Shown here one piece after another: positions 10,945 to 20,922 of a stretch of 64,000 bases of DNA; position 1 is the first letter of the stretch; each line of letters starts with the position of its first letter. The notes under the pieces are model-generated. The model had not been told where the DNA came from. It did no database searches and was given only the letters and a program-made list of their open reading frames with translations. A program made the position numbers and the translations under genes. The stretch comes from Ornithodoros turicata (Eukaryota > Arthropoda > Arachnida > Ixodida > Argasidae), in contig NC_088207.1 in assembly GCF_037126465.1 (NCBI RefSeq), forward strand, positions 40,174,143 through 40,238,142, written 5' to 3'.

Positions 10945-11130
10945 AAACACGCTCTGCGCCAACCACTGTGCCAATTGATACAGTTATCGCTTCTGATTTG
11001 AGGAGAGAGAGGGCAGTATACGCCTTTTTACGGCAATTCAGTTTGCTACAAAGAGGCGTACGCCTCTCATTTTCAACAAATCGCGAAAGTGAAAGATATC
11101 ATTCAGCATGGTGGCCTGATTCCTAGCGTC
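10945..11130. mobile_element. CACTS-type palindromic MITE, GAGGAGAGAGGG subfamily
   Basis: Starts AACACGCTCTGCGCCAACCA and ends near TTCCTAGCGTC. The core has TATACGCCTTTTTACGGCAA on the left and AGAGGCGTACGCCTCTC on the right. The left half uses CGCTTCTGATTTGAGGAG, the variant also seen at 20.7 and 21.9 kb, instead of TGATTTGTTGAAAA. The outermost CACTCTTAAAA ends are gone. Confidence 0.7.
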
Positions 11131-11575
11131 TTTAGTCGCGGAAGGACCGGAAATCTTCGCGGCACCGAAAGATGTGACGGGGGCTTGTTTATGTTTACCC
11201 GAGAATGTCATGCATAAAAAAAGTGCGCTTTTTTATTAACGCTGCACACGTTATGAAGGAGAAGTATTGAATAATAAACTGTAAATAGAATTACCAAGCG
11301 TAGAAGAACAATGTTACACCTATTACACCCGTAACTAAATACCTTCAGATGGGTGTTCTTACCTCCTTTGTAAAGAAGTTACGTAATAAGCAAATATCAC
11401 GCTTCAAAGGCAAGTTTTGAATTATTCTGTAGATGATGACATTCCTTGAGATTGAGGGAAGACAACGACGAACAAGAAGCGCAAGGACAGGTAAATTCGT
11501 AATCACCGAGACTTCGTATTGGTGGGTGCCTATGTTACGATGCGTTTCTGTTCTTTCTTTTTTTGTATTTTTTTT
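11131..11575. other. Unassigned sequence
   Basis: AT-rich, with no domain-bearing frame and no repeat I can pair. Confidence 0.45.
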
Positions 11576-11660
11576 AGTTGCAGAATTGGTCGGGTGCCGA
11601 ATTCAATTTCTCCATGTTTCTTTTTAAATCTGCTTATCAACTTATCTTATCTTCGCTGTT
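11576..11660 (-). mobile_element. LINE 3' UTR fragment
   Basis: Contains CAGAATTGG, GGTGCCGAATTCAATTTCTC and CTGCTTATCAACTTATC. It is antisense to the 3' UTR block at 44462-44540 and parallel to 41240-41310. Only the UTR survives. Confidence 0.55.
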
Positions 11661-12832
11661 GTCGTCCCTCAATATCAGGTAATGTCGTCATCTCTAGATT
11701 ATCACCAGCTTGCTCGCCATCCTACTTTTATTTCGAAATATTCTATTATGTTTTCGGAGCGAGGTGCATGTTTACTGTGCGGGATATGCGCAGATAGCCG
11801 GGACGAAGGGGCCGAGAAGACAGACGCTAATTTAGTGTAACAAGTGTGCACGAAAACTGTCAACGTACGTATTTTTCTTCGCGTGATCAATTTTTCGCGA
11901 AGAAGTGGTTTCCGTTTATATTCGCGAGGACCGGGTTTCGCGATGGGAAAACTTCGCTTGATCGCAGTGGCCGGACTGTGAATTCCTCGTTAGAGGGAAT
12001 TACCTGGGACACACTCACGACGTAGTGCGGTGCGCGTGTGAAAGCTATGTAGGACAGGGGTTGTTCTCACTTCGGGAATTAAGGGTGACCTCCGAAAGAC
12101 CACTGTCAGACCCGTTTTAATTAATTTGGACTAGATGTACAGGAAGAGCGAAGTGCAGGGAATTTGTGTGGCGGCACGTGCCGCCGGGTAGGGCCCGGAT
12201 AATTTCAGCCACGTGGGGTTCTTTAATGTGCGCCTACAGTCTTTGACTCATGCTGCATGAAGCAATGTTTACCTCCCGCATATTACTACCGTCATCGGTC
12301 TAGAACAAACCGGAAGTCTTGAACTCAAACATGTTCATAGTGCGTAATGGATTCAGTTCTGTGAAGAAATCTCTAGACGCAACGGTGCTATTCGTTCTGG
12401 CTACTGGCAAGCAGGAATAATTCCTCCTTCATGACACAGAGAGGAGGCAAACATGAAGATACGTCTGGTTAGTCAATTTATGTGTTGTGGTGCGTAAATT
12501 AGTGACCTCTAACATTGTATCCTGATAAGGATAACTGAGGTTCCATCCACGAGTACAGTTTTCAGAAGCGGCCGTTAGGTAGCGTTCAGTGGCGTCTCTG
12601 CAAAAAGAAAAGGAAAAAAAAAAAAAGAGAGGGTGCACGCCTGTTTATTCGAAGGAAAAGAGCAAACGTCAGTCAAACGCGAGATCGACCTGTCGCGACA
12701 TTGCGAAAAAGGAGACGGGAACATGATGAAAAAGGGAAATTGAAAATATTCATAAAGAAAAGGGAAAAAAAGCTCACTATGTCTATATGGTCTACAGCCG
12801 GTGCGCGGTGAGTGTGCTCAGAATATTAAAAT
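11661..12832. other. Unassigned sequence with a tick-type repeat fragment
   Basis: The stretch is largely unclassified apart from the fragment at 12140-12260. A short hairpin sits at 11876-11904 (TTCTTCGCG with CGCGAAGAA). Confidence 0.45.
12140..12260 (+). repeat. Fragment of a CACGTGGGGTTCTTTAATGTGC-type repeat
   Basis: Includes GGGCCCGGATAATTTCAGCC followed by ACGTGGGGTTCTTTAATGTG. I remember near-identical wording (ACCTGGGGTTCTTTAACGTG) from a very abundant repeat in tick genomes and transcripts. That memory is the main basis for suspecting a tick. A perfect 16-bp palindrome GGCGGCACGTGCCGCC lies at 12170-12185. The rest of the repeat is missing or diverged. Confidence 0.5.
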
Positions 12833-12951
12833 CACTAAAAGAGTGCTAAAAACGATAAAGGACGACACAGGACGGACGCACTACTGTGTCATGTTTTGAC
12901 GCACTGTGTCGTTCTTTATCGTTATTAGCACTGTTTTAGCGATTTTATTAT
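12833..12951. mobile_element. Foldback element of ~119 bp
   Basis: The left arm (ATTAAAATCACTAAAAGAGT then GCTAAAAACGATAAAGGACG) pairs with the right arm (CGTTCTTTATCGTTATTAGC then ACTGTTTTAGCGATTTTAT). The arms are ~45 bp at roughly 85-90% identity by eye, around a ~30-bp centre. Probably a non-autonomous DNA transposon. Confidence 0.75.
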
Positions 12952-13007
12952 GTGAGACCAACAGGCCCAAGTTCCCAGATTGGTACTTTATTCTACTCAG
13001 ATCATCC

Positions 13008-13209
13008 AAGACGATACGGGAGGCCGACGCACATTGGTAAAGCCGACTTCACCTGCGACACCGCAGTTAAGCAGACAAAGCACGCTCTACAGGTAACGCT
13101 GCTTTAGTGCTAAATCAGCGTTCCCTGTAGAGCGTGCTTCGTCTGCCTAACTGTGGTGTCGCCGGTGAAGCCGCCTTTACCAATGTGCTTCGGCCTCCCG
13201 TATCGTCTT
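13008..13209. mobile_element. Foldback element of ~202 bp
   Basis: Starts AAGACGATACGGGAGGCCGA and ends in the reverse complement TCGGCCTCCCGTATCGTCTT with a few mismatches (C/T in the middle). The arms extend about 90 bp each and meet in a short T/A-rich centre (GCTTTAGTGCTAAATCAGC). No clear target duplication. Length and shape match the foldbacks at 15.3, 26.0, 27.7, 32.5 and 59.2 kb, but the sequence is unrelated. Confidence 0.85.
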
Positions 13210-13681
13210 TTATAGCTATCTTCTAAGTCGTCCGCGTAAGCTCATGCAGTCAAGCTGAAATCAGTCACACGTGGTGTTACACAGAAAAAAATGCACTCAG
13301 CTACGCCGCTACGTAAATGTTAAAGGGTTCAGGCGTTGGCATTTGAGCTGTACAATTTTCACGAAACGTTGTTGATAGGGTCATTCGCTGCAACTTACGT
13401 AGTATCATCAGCAGAATATATATCTATAATGTGCAGCTGTGCTGCGCTAAAGAAATGTGACTGACGTCCTTGTCGGGCGATCATGCATGTTTAATCGTAC
13501 CATCGCGCTTGCATGTGGTGCAGCAGCCTTTCAATATGCTCTATGAGCTCCCGCACAGCGATACATACATCACAGTACATACGCATTTTGCGAACACCCA
13601 ACAACTTTTAGTCATCAACGCTCAGCGCAGCTGGAGACCTCCTGTGTGTGTTGTGTGCGCCAACATTAGGGTCGTCACGGC
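13210..13681. other. Unassigned sequence
   Basis: No gene or repeat recognised. A 76-codon frame at 13470-13700 has no recognisable domain and ends inside a retroelement tail. Confidence 0.45.
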
Positions 13682-13720
13682 CGTTCTTGGGCACCAATAA
13701 AACATTATTATTATTTTTTC
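13682..13720 (+). mobile_element. Retroelement 3' end, AATAAAACATTATTATT
   Basis: GTTCTTGGGCACCAATAAAA followed by TTATT repeats. A sister tail with the same TGTTCTTGGGCAC lead-in is at 13902-13941. The shared lead-in plus AATAAA and a simple-sequence tail indicates two truncated copies of one retroelement. Confidence 0.55.
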
Positions 13721-13901
13721 TTCTCATTTTAGTGCCGTGTACTCTATATCTGTATGTCTGCACTGCATGTATCAATATGAATATCTTCCTGTTATGTTCC
13801 TGTTTCTGAATATATCCTGATTATGTTATCTTCAGTATAATCTGTATATATATGTATACGTAAGTAGTGCATCGTCTACGTGCGCCAATACCAAGGCTTT
13901 G

Positions 13902-13941
13902 GCTGTTCTTGGGCACGTTAATAAAGATATTATTACTATTA
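13902..13941 (+). mobile_element. Retroelement 3' end, AATAAAGATATTATTACT
   Basis: Second copy of the tail described at 13682-13720: GGCTGTTCTTGGGCACGTTA, then ATAAAGATATTATTACTATT. Confidence 0.55.
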
Positions 13942-14099
13942 GTGGGTAACGTTATACCACGCGCTGTATGAGTAACGTTCTTGGCAATGCTTGGAAAAAT
14001 AAAAAACAAAAAACACCCAAGTAATCAATCTTTGAGCACCGCTGTATTGCTGTGCACGCGTTCAGGGCAGTACGGGTATTATTTCATGAATGCGCCGTG

Positions 14100-14580
14100 T
14101 ACACAGACACCGCACAAGTATATGTGACACGTAGAAGGAAGCCCGCGATCTAGCGACAGGGATGAAGGAAGAGCCAAGTTCTGTATCCCTGACAATGGGG
14201 ATTGTCATGTCTATATAGCAATAAGACGCGGCCCGTCGCGCAGGACGGAACTGTTTGTTCTGCGATAGACGATCGATATCTGGATACGTGTATCTCCCTC
14301 GCGAATTCCCACAGAGGCCGCAGTCATCATTACTTCGGTTGACTGACTTCTGCGCTTTTGTATGCGTCAGCCCTGTACTCCGTCGTCGTCAGAAGTGAAA
14401 TCCAAGAAAGTTTGCACCCGTCGGTGAGCACTCCATCTGCACAAGCAAAGTAACATTCCCAAATGTTCGTAAGTTTTACTTGCGAGCATTAGGATGATAA
14501 GTTTGGATGAGTTGCGAAGGTGATGTTTTTAATACCGTGTTGCCTGCTTTGATTGGGGGGTTCGTCCGTCCGGGGCCAAC
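14100..14580 (+). mobile_element. Possible LTR relic with tRNA-Pro-like primer-binding site
   Basis: At 14551-14575 the sequence GATTGGGGGGTTCGTCCGTC resembles the TGGGGGCTCGTCCGGG primer-binding site complementary to tRNA-Pro, with an extra G and a C-to-T change. In LTR elements this site directly follows the 5' LTR. Upstream, at 14213-14217, TATATAG could be the LTR promoter TATA. I did not find a second LTR, a polypurine tract or a gag/pol frame downstream, so this would be a solo or decayed element. Confidence 0.3.
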
Positions 14581-15300
14581 GTCGAAGGGAAGTGTGCCGA
14601 CATTTGAGGAGAAGTCGGGGAAAACACGAGGAGTAAAGCGTCTGTGGTGACCAATGGGGTGTCAGAATAATTGTTGCAGTATCAGGGCCAGACGTTCGTC
14701 AGGCAACAGAGATCTATTCCACTGAGAAGAATTTGCTGCAGCTGATGGCTACGTAGCCTAAATTTTCTGAGATTGATCGTCTCCTGCTTTAAGGCTAATA
14801 GACCTCTCCCTGTTTGTAAACAAATGACATCATAGTGTTCGACAGCGCCACCAATTTGGTAGAGTTGAACTACGCTGGAAGCTAGGGCCGAACGAGGTCT
14901 TGAAAGCGAAACAAGGTTCCGAAAGCCACGGTCTTGAGGGGATTACCATGGTCCCTGAAAGAGACGCGACCTTCGGTCCTACTTTTCGTTCAATATGAGG
15001 AAGCGAACAAGTGCCCATTCGTGGAATCCATCCTTCCCCTTCCGATTTGTTTCCGTTTCAGTATGCCTACCAAAGTCATGATGACCTTTCTCGGGTAGAG
15101 GTCTATTCACACATGCGTTTTAAAAAGCGGCGCCAGCTCGGCGTTCGCGCGCGGCCGGGAGGAGCCTGTCACACCTACAGAGTGGTCCACCAACCATGAT
15201 AGAAATTCATAGTAAAAACCGTAGGCCCCTGAGAGACATGCGGTCAAGGGATTTTTTCTGCCAGTAACTTTTGCCACATATTGGTAACATTTTAATTACA
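14581..15300. other. Unassigned sequence containing one arm of a distant inverted repeat
   Basis: 15102-15135 (TATTCACACATGCGTTTT, then AAAAGCGGCGCC) is similar, in inverted orientation, to 16382-16415 (GGCGCAGCGCCGCC ... AAACGCATGTGCGAATAC). The two may be ends of one element or unrelated fragments of one family. Confidence 0.4.
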
Positions 15301-15512
15301 TTTCAGCGACATGTTTTCAGCGTCAAGTTCATTTGGTGATTGCGTTTATCTCGTTTATTGTCGTGGAAGAGCTATCGGCCCTTCATATCATGCAGAGCCG
15401 TATCACTAAAGCAAACGATAAAAAGAAAGAAAGAAAAAACGAAGATGGGAACAACAAAAGAAGATGAACGCAATCACCAAATGAACCTGTCACTGAAAAC
15501 ATGAGGGCGTTG
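15301..15512. mobile_element. Foldback element of ~212 bp
   Basis: ATTTGGTGATTGCGTT at 15331-15346 is the exact reverse complement of 15467-15482. The pairing extends outwards through GCGACATGTTTTCAGCGTCA against TGTCACTGAAAACATGAGGG. An A-rich centre (AAAGAAAGAAAGAAAAAA) separates the arms. Confidence 0.75.
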
Positions 15513-16380
15513 AGATGGAATTAAAGGGGCGGGACGACTGCTTTTTATGCGTCGCTTCCCGGAGCGCTCTGACGGGATGCGAATCGCAAGCGGCAACTTG
15601 CGAGGTCCGAAATGGGATATTTTCCCAATTTTTTTCCCATCCTTACTTTTGTACCACGAAATGAATTTTTCCGTGGTGGGCTAAACCTGATCCGTGCTTC
15701 TCGAATCTGTCGAAAAAATGTTACGTTGACTATGCAATTTCCGGACTTTAATTCGGAAAATTAAATTTCCCATGGCGAAAAATTCATAAAAGTGTTCTAA
15801 CACGATGGCAAAAACTCTCTGAAGGCGAATACCATTGATCCCATAATTTTCCGTCGTGCAGATTTTGAAATATAATTTTTTGACACGTTACGTGAGACAC
15901 CCTGTATAGCCGAACCGCCAGCCTGCAAAAGCGTTTTTTTGCTGTTGCTACGTCAATATTGTACCGACACTTCTCGCGCTGTTCGTCGAAATCTACATTA
16001 TGAAGCGTGTCTGCCTGCATCATCGGTCGCCCGAACGACATACGTGACAAAGTATAATACAAATGCAAGGAATGAACGGCAGAAGAAGCAAGATACATGT
16101 TTACCTGTTCGTGGCCAACACACATGGTCACACTCAAGCCGTATTTATTTTCGTTGATTCTGTGGTTCGCGTAAATTTCCAGCTCGTCGTTGACACCTTA
16201 GACAGCAAACAACTTTCGGTGACAATGAATTCATACACGGTCGCATCAGACACATACAAAAGAGGACAAAAGATCCTCGTGCGGTGTTGCTGTTCTGTTG
16301 GGAGGCCCGCCGGCGCAGAAGGAAGCCAATTCGGATCGTCAGCGAGTGCTCTGCACTGCTGGAAACACGGCGCATCTCCG
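15513..16380. other. Unassigned sequence
   Basis: Contains CACCCTGTA at 15898-15906, which would suit the right end of a mariner-type element, but no matching TACAGGGTG left end is present nearby. Reading frames of 117-152 codons overlap on both strands and show no domain. Confidence 0.4.
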
Positions 16381-16446
16381 CGGGCGCAGCGCCGCCTCAG
16401 GAAACGCATGTGCGAATACACCTTTAGGGTACCTTTAATGGCACAT

Positions 16447-16510
16447 GAGAGACTAGCCTACACATCTGTGAGGCCAACAGTACCCGGTGTACCGCCATCA
16501 CTACCACGAC
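16447..16510 (-). repeat. GTG-rich element, copy 1 (fragment)
   Basis: ATCTGTGAGGCCAACAGTAC followed by GCCATCACTACCACGAC. Related copies are at 26888-26956 (same orientation) and 21645-21725 (opposite orientation, the best-preserved). The common parts are GTGAGGCCRACA and a CAC-rich end. Confidence 0.5.
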
Positions 16511-16769
16511 AATTTACTTGAGCCCACAAATCAACTTTTGCAGAAGATACAGAGCTGCTAGCCAACCCAAGGTGCGCACAGTGTAACAGAATCCATCGAA
16601 CCCATCATAAAGTTTTGCCCCATCTTTTAGGCAAGAAAAAGGCATGTTCCACAAGAGGAAAAATGTCTCTCAGGGATATTCTTTTTCTTAGCCGGTACTA
16701 AAAGTGACGGACTGCAGGAACGGAAAAACCTAGTTCAGGTCTACTCAGAAACTATGGTGATGTTTTACT

Positions 16770-16965
16770 CCACGTTCATAATCGACAATAACGCCGAAAA
16801 TCCGACGCGAATGAGTGTAGTAGTTTCTGTGCAATTTGGTGTAACGCATGGCAAGGAGCACAAGGCGGATGTTAAGAGTATGCCGGAATTCCCTCTCTGG
16901 AAATCGGCGAAAACGTCACGGACAAGTTCAATCAGGGAGCAGCAGGGAGGGAGGATGGGACGGCG
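16770..16965 (+). repeat. Dispersed repeat R2, copy 1 (diverged)
   Basis: Contains GAGTATGCCGGAATTCCCTC followed by TCTGGAAA and AACGTCACGGAC. It matches 33520-33570 and, reversed, 39130-39180 (GAATTCCGGCATACTCTCAA). Upstream words such as CGCGAATGAGTGTAGTAGTT align loosely with 33430-33475. The copies at 33.3-33.9 and 38.9-39.3 kb are longer. Confidence 0.55.
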
Positions 16966-17089
16966 TCTGCAGGGCGCGAAGAGTGTGTGATCGGCTTGTG
17001 GAGAATGTCACCTCTGAGTTGGGGTCGGACGTGTTCGTACAGCCAAGAGCGTAACACCGTGTTCCACGTGGCATGATCGTGTCAGAACT

Positions 17090-17169
17090 CGCACTGGTAA
17101 GCGAATAGCAAGCCGACCTTCGGTCAGGCAGACCTTTCGGAAATAAACGTATACCCCCCCCCCCCCCCC
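17090..17169 (+). mobile_element. LINE 3' end with stem-loop and C16 tail
   Basis: GCGAATAGCAAGCC begins the conserved 3' end seen at 28531-28611. A 7-bp stem with a 3-nt loop spans 17112-17129 (GCC-GACC-TTC-GGTC-a-GGC, one bulged A). Then come CAGACCTTTCGG, AAATAAACGTATA and 16 C. This plus-strand copy is reduced to its last 80 bp. Confidence 0.65.
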
Positions 17170-17770
17170 GGGCGTATTTACCGATTACTTGTCATTTAGC
17201 ATATTGCGCAGCGCTCCTGGCTTATGTCACTATGATGTTACTATCGCTGGTGCTTCCTCAGCTGCAGATGATGTACCGATCTTTAAAAACCCGTGTATTC
17301 TATAGGTAAGGTGTTCTCGGAAGAGAAACTTGGCTAAGTAGATTGTAAAGCGGTGCAGAACGTTTACCGCATCTGTCTCAAACAAATGTTTCCGGATGCG
17401 ATACTCCCCTTAAAACGAGAAGCACTTATAGTGGCACTAGACAAGACGTAGTTATCTGAAGTAGTTTAGGGACAGGGCCTCGTTCCAGATTTCATACTTC
17501 TGCTTATAATCATATCTTAATCTTCAGTAAATTCGCGACGTTGCGTCAACATCAGCAAGCGTACACGACACCACTATCGCTCACGCCTCTGCTCTGACAG
17601 TTAACAAAACTTCATAAGCGTTACAAAAGAGCGTACGCCCTTTCAACAGATCCGGGGAGAAAAGGACGTCATTCGGGTTGATGGTTGAACAGGAACGTGC
17701 CATGGTTTCTCTAGGATGCAGGCTTGGCGCAGAGACCCCCTCCTCCCTAATGTACCCCCCATCCACAGCG
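17170..17770. other. Unassigned sequence
   Basis: No element or gene recognised in this 600-bp stretch. Confidence 0.5.
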
Positions 17771-18265
17771 GGGTGATTTCACGCCGGATCAGGCAGGGTG
17801 GTCCGGTCGACCACTCCAATTTTTTTCTTTCAAACATATATCAGAGCCTTGTCCCTAAGAGGCATATTGGCGCTGAAAGTAGTTGAAAATAATTGGTGGT
17901 TATTTTTTTATGAATTATCATTCAGATGCGGGCATTTGTTTTGAGTCGTCATAAAGAACGTTTGCGAGTAAAATGAACGATATCAACTTAGGATGCAATG
18001 CTACCACCCAACACAATATGTGAAAAAAAATTCAGCTGAATATGTCAAATAGTTATGAAGATACGTAGCGTCAAACTGCGCAGGAAGCGCAATGGTCGAA
18101 ATGCCCATATCTGAATGATGATTCATTAAAAAATAACCACCAATTATTTTCGACTACTTTCAGCGCCAATATGCCTCTTAGAGACAAGGCTTTAATATAT
18201 GTTTGCAAGAAAAAAATTTGGGAGGCCGACCGGACCACTCTGCCTGATACGGCGTGAAATCACCC
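17771..18265. mobile_element. Foldback DNA element of 495 bp, possible 4-bp target duplication AGCG
   Basis: Terminal sequence GGGTGATTTCACGCCG is mirrored by CGGCGTGAAATCACCC. The inverted arms run ~150 bp inward with few mismatches, including GGCATATTGGCGCTGAAAGT and ATAATTGGTGGTTATTTTTT. The ~180-bp centre is unpaired. The flanks are AGCG on both sides (17767-17770 and 18266-18269). A 4-bp duplication would suit Sola- or Academ-type transposons, but four matching bases may be chance. No transposase frame. Confidence 0.8.
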
Positions 18266-18639
18266 AGCGCACATCGCACTCATTCGTGCTTATCTCCCCT
18301 CCAACACTTCACTCCTTCAACCTTTATCGCTATCTGGCTATAGTCGTGACAATATCCACTTCTGGGTGACCAACAAAGGCGAGCCAATATTGACATCCCC
18401 CTTTAGAATGTGGAAAAACGCTGAAACAATTCTCCTGCACCGTTTATTGCTAGCTGAAAACCTGTTTTGAATAACAGCTTTGTTATTGCTGTACCATGCA
18501 TAACGCGCACTTGACAACCAGAAAGTTCGAGCTAGCACCCACCGTCTTCTTGTTGACTAAACGAATTAACGCGTTCGCCCGTCGCCTCGTTCGTACGCGC
18601 ACTTGTTTACCTTGCCTTCTATAGCCACATGGCTTTTTT
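18266..18639. other. Unassigned sequence
   Basis: Nothing recognised between the foldback and the next retroelement tail. Confidence 0.4.
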
Positions 18640-18690
18640 GCACTGATTTCCAACACCATGAGTGTGAAATAAAATTATCTATCTATCATA
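18640..18690 (+). mobile_element. Retroelement 3' end, AATAAAATTATCTATCTATC
   Basis: A GTGTGAAATAAAA polyadenylation-type signal followed directly by TATC repeats. This looks like the simple-sequence tail of a truncated non-LTR element. Nothing upstream could be assigned to its body. Confidence 0.4.
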
Positions 18691-20218
18691 GCTGTCAGTA
18701 CAGCGAAACGAAATTTTTACGACAAACAAAGTAGCCATAATCCCCCTTATTAACGATAGAGTGAGAACTCGTTTTTTTTTACGTACAGTAAAAAAAAAAA
18801 AAAATGTGCGCACCACACAAATACGTAAAACGAGGAGATACCATGGGGGGAGTACGGCCTGTTTCACCAGGAAAAATAGTATGGGTAGAAAACTATTTTA
18901 ATCGGATAAAACGGGGATAACGCTGTTGTTTACTTTATCAATGGCGTTTGTTGAACTTCAAAAGCTGTTTTGTTTTTCAGGCGCACCGGTGTAGTGATGT
19001 GATGGGAAGAGAAAAACTGAAGTTGCTAATGGGTCAAGTGAGCAATCATAGTTCAGCTGTAGACAGGTAGGGAAGGAGGAATGACGTTCAATAATAATAA
19101 TAAAACAAAAATGAAGTGAGGTCTGCCTGCTCAGCCAATGCGGAAAGTTTCACTCCTGAAAAAAAAAAAAAAAAACGAAGGAAAATAAATTAAGACAGCC
19201 CTACTGACGAAGCTGTATAGGCCTTTGTAGAATATGCCTATATCTTGCGCGTGAACTACGTGCATTGTCTGCGAAAGTTGCTGGTGATAAAGAGAAGGTC
19301 GAAGGAAAATGGGAGCTTTGTTTGTTAGAAGATGGACACTTGTGTTAAAGGGTCACAGCTACCTGAGATCAATGAACGAGAATTGTCTGTATTGTCTTTT
19401 TTGTTGGTGCTGTCTGTGTACACCAAGAAAAAGACAACCATCGAAGCCGAAACAGCATCACCAAGGGCCTCTAAAAGATTGAGTCCGTATCTGACACAGC
19501 AGAAGTCTCACTTTTAAAGTCCGTTCCTGGGCCCCGAGTGTGTTAGCTCCCCCCATGGCAAAGAAAATGCGCAAATCTACAAATTAGCGACGGCGTCGTC
19601 CTAATGAGCTCTGCTCAACATGGAGTTCCCAGTTAGAAGACCAACATGAATCGAGGTGACGTGCAATGCAGCTTGAAGTATAGGTTGCATTCACATGTTT
19701 GTTACTGACTACTGCATACACGGCATTGATCCTAGTCGTCGTGCACATGTACAAAGTGTATTCATCCCATTGTCAGGAAAAAAACAAAAACAAAAAAAAA
19801 CATTGACGTTTTCAGACTCCCCAGAGGACAAAGCACGTTCCATAGCAAATCCCATAATTGAATCATATCCGAATCTGAACCGATGCTTAGCTTAAATATC
19901 ATCATTTGTCACTAAACGCCGTTCTTTTTTCTTTTCTTTTTTTCATATTAGTGCCAGCATTTACATAAAAAAGAAGTTACGAAATTATAGCGACGGTGCC
20001 TTCTGAAATAAAAAAATAAGGATGACTTGGCGTTTGCTCCTTACGGCGTCTGCGACGTTGACAATTGGGGGATCCAATTCGCGAATCAATATTGATTAAG
20101 GCTTCATTCATTTTCATTACGGTGAGAGTGTAATTATATCAGCAATGATAATACACCACATACACAGGACAGATGGGAGGATGGTTCAACGTCGATTCTG
20201 CGATCATTTGGGGTTTCG
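18691..20218. other. Unassigned, homopolymer-rich sequence
   Basis: Several A or T runs of 10-17 (18772-18780, 18790-18803, 19159-19174) and an AATAAT run at 19091-19103. No domain-bearing frame. The frames present are short and low in complexity. Confidence 0.5.
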
Positions 20219-20345
20219 TAGGGTACGCTTCCCCAAATTGGAACCCCTAAGGAAAATTCGGATTTAAGCTTTAAAGAGGAAGACCTAGATCAGAACAAAA
20301 TCTATCACTGCTAGCTCGGTAAATTGCAGTGTCAATGGGTGGGTT
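20219..20345 (+). repeat. Dispersed repeat R3, copy 1
   Basis: TAGGGTACGCTTCCCCAAAT, then TGGAACCCCTAAGGAAAAT and GCTCGGTAAAT. It matches 21457-21585 in the same orientation. The second copy starts exactly where a MITE ends, so the MITE was probably inserted at the TA that opens this repeat. Confidence 0.65.
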
Positions 20346-20582
20346 CAATCCCATTGCCGACATTGCTGTTTTGGTAAAAATTTATCTTTCAAGACGTTGC
20401 TTTAGTGGTCTAATATAGGAAGCCGTTTCCTAAATTGAACCTTGACCATCCTTCATTGTATGTTCAACACAAAAGCTTGGTATTTTTATTTTCTCTAAAT
20501 TACAACTCAAAGGTTAGCCGAGAATCACGAAAACTATCATGTAAAACCATTAATTGAATGTTGCGGTAGAGCACGTCACTTA
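20346..20582. other. Unassigned sequence
   Basis: No repeat partner or gene recognised. Confidence 0.4.
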
Positions 20583-20790
20583 CGCTCTTAGAAAAAACGG
20601 TGGAGTAGTTACACGTTTTAGGAGGTAATAATTGTCGCATATGTTATGCCTAAAAGGTTGTAAAGTTCTACCTACTGCCTCACTCTCTGCCACGAATGAT
20701 AGGGTTACCGCTTCTGATTCGGTGAGCGAGGGGGGCGTACGCCTTTTTGTAGCAATTTCGATATATGATAATTGCTTATACCACCCTTTT
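20583..20790. mobile_element. Partial CACTS-type MITE, GAGGAGAGAGGG subfamily
   Basis: The left part has ACGCTCTTAGAAAAAACG. Then come GCCACGAATGATAGGGTTAC, CGCTTCTGATTCGG and GGGGCGTACGCCTTTTTGT, which equal the left half of the copy at 21800-22039. The right half is replaced by unrelated sequence with a GACCTAGGTGG block. Confidence 0.55.
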
Positions 20791-20922
20791 ACACCCTTTG
20801 ATGACCTAGGTGGTAACTATAGAAGCTCACACCTTTTCACGCCCTTTTTTCTTAGTGTCTGGACGGGTACGGCAGATGACACAAGACCGCAGGACATTAC
20901 ACTTCACAAACAAAAACTTCCG

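Noticed and set aside
15893..15906. CACCCTGTA as a mariner end
   Set aside because: No matching TACAGGGTG left end within several kb, so the single end proves nothing.
16063..16521. 152-codon plus-strand open frame
   Set aside because: Runs into the GTG-rich repeat and the inverted-repeat arm at 16382-16415; composition, not coding, explains it.
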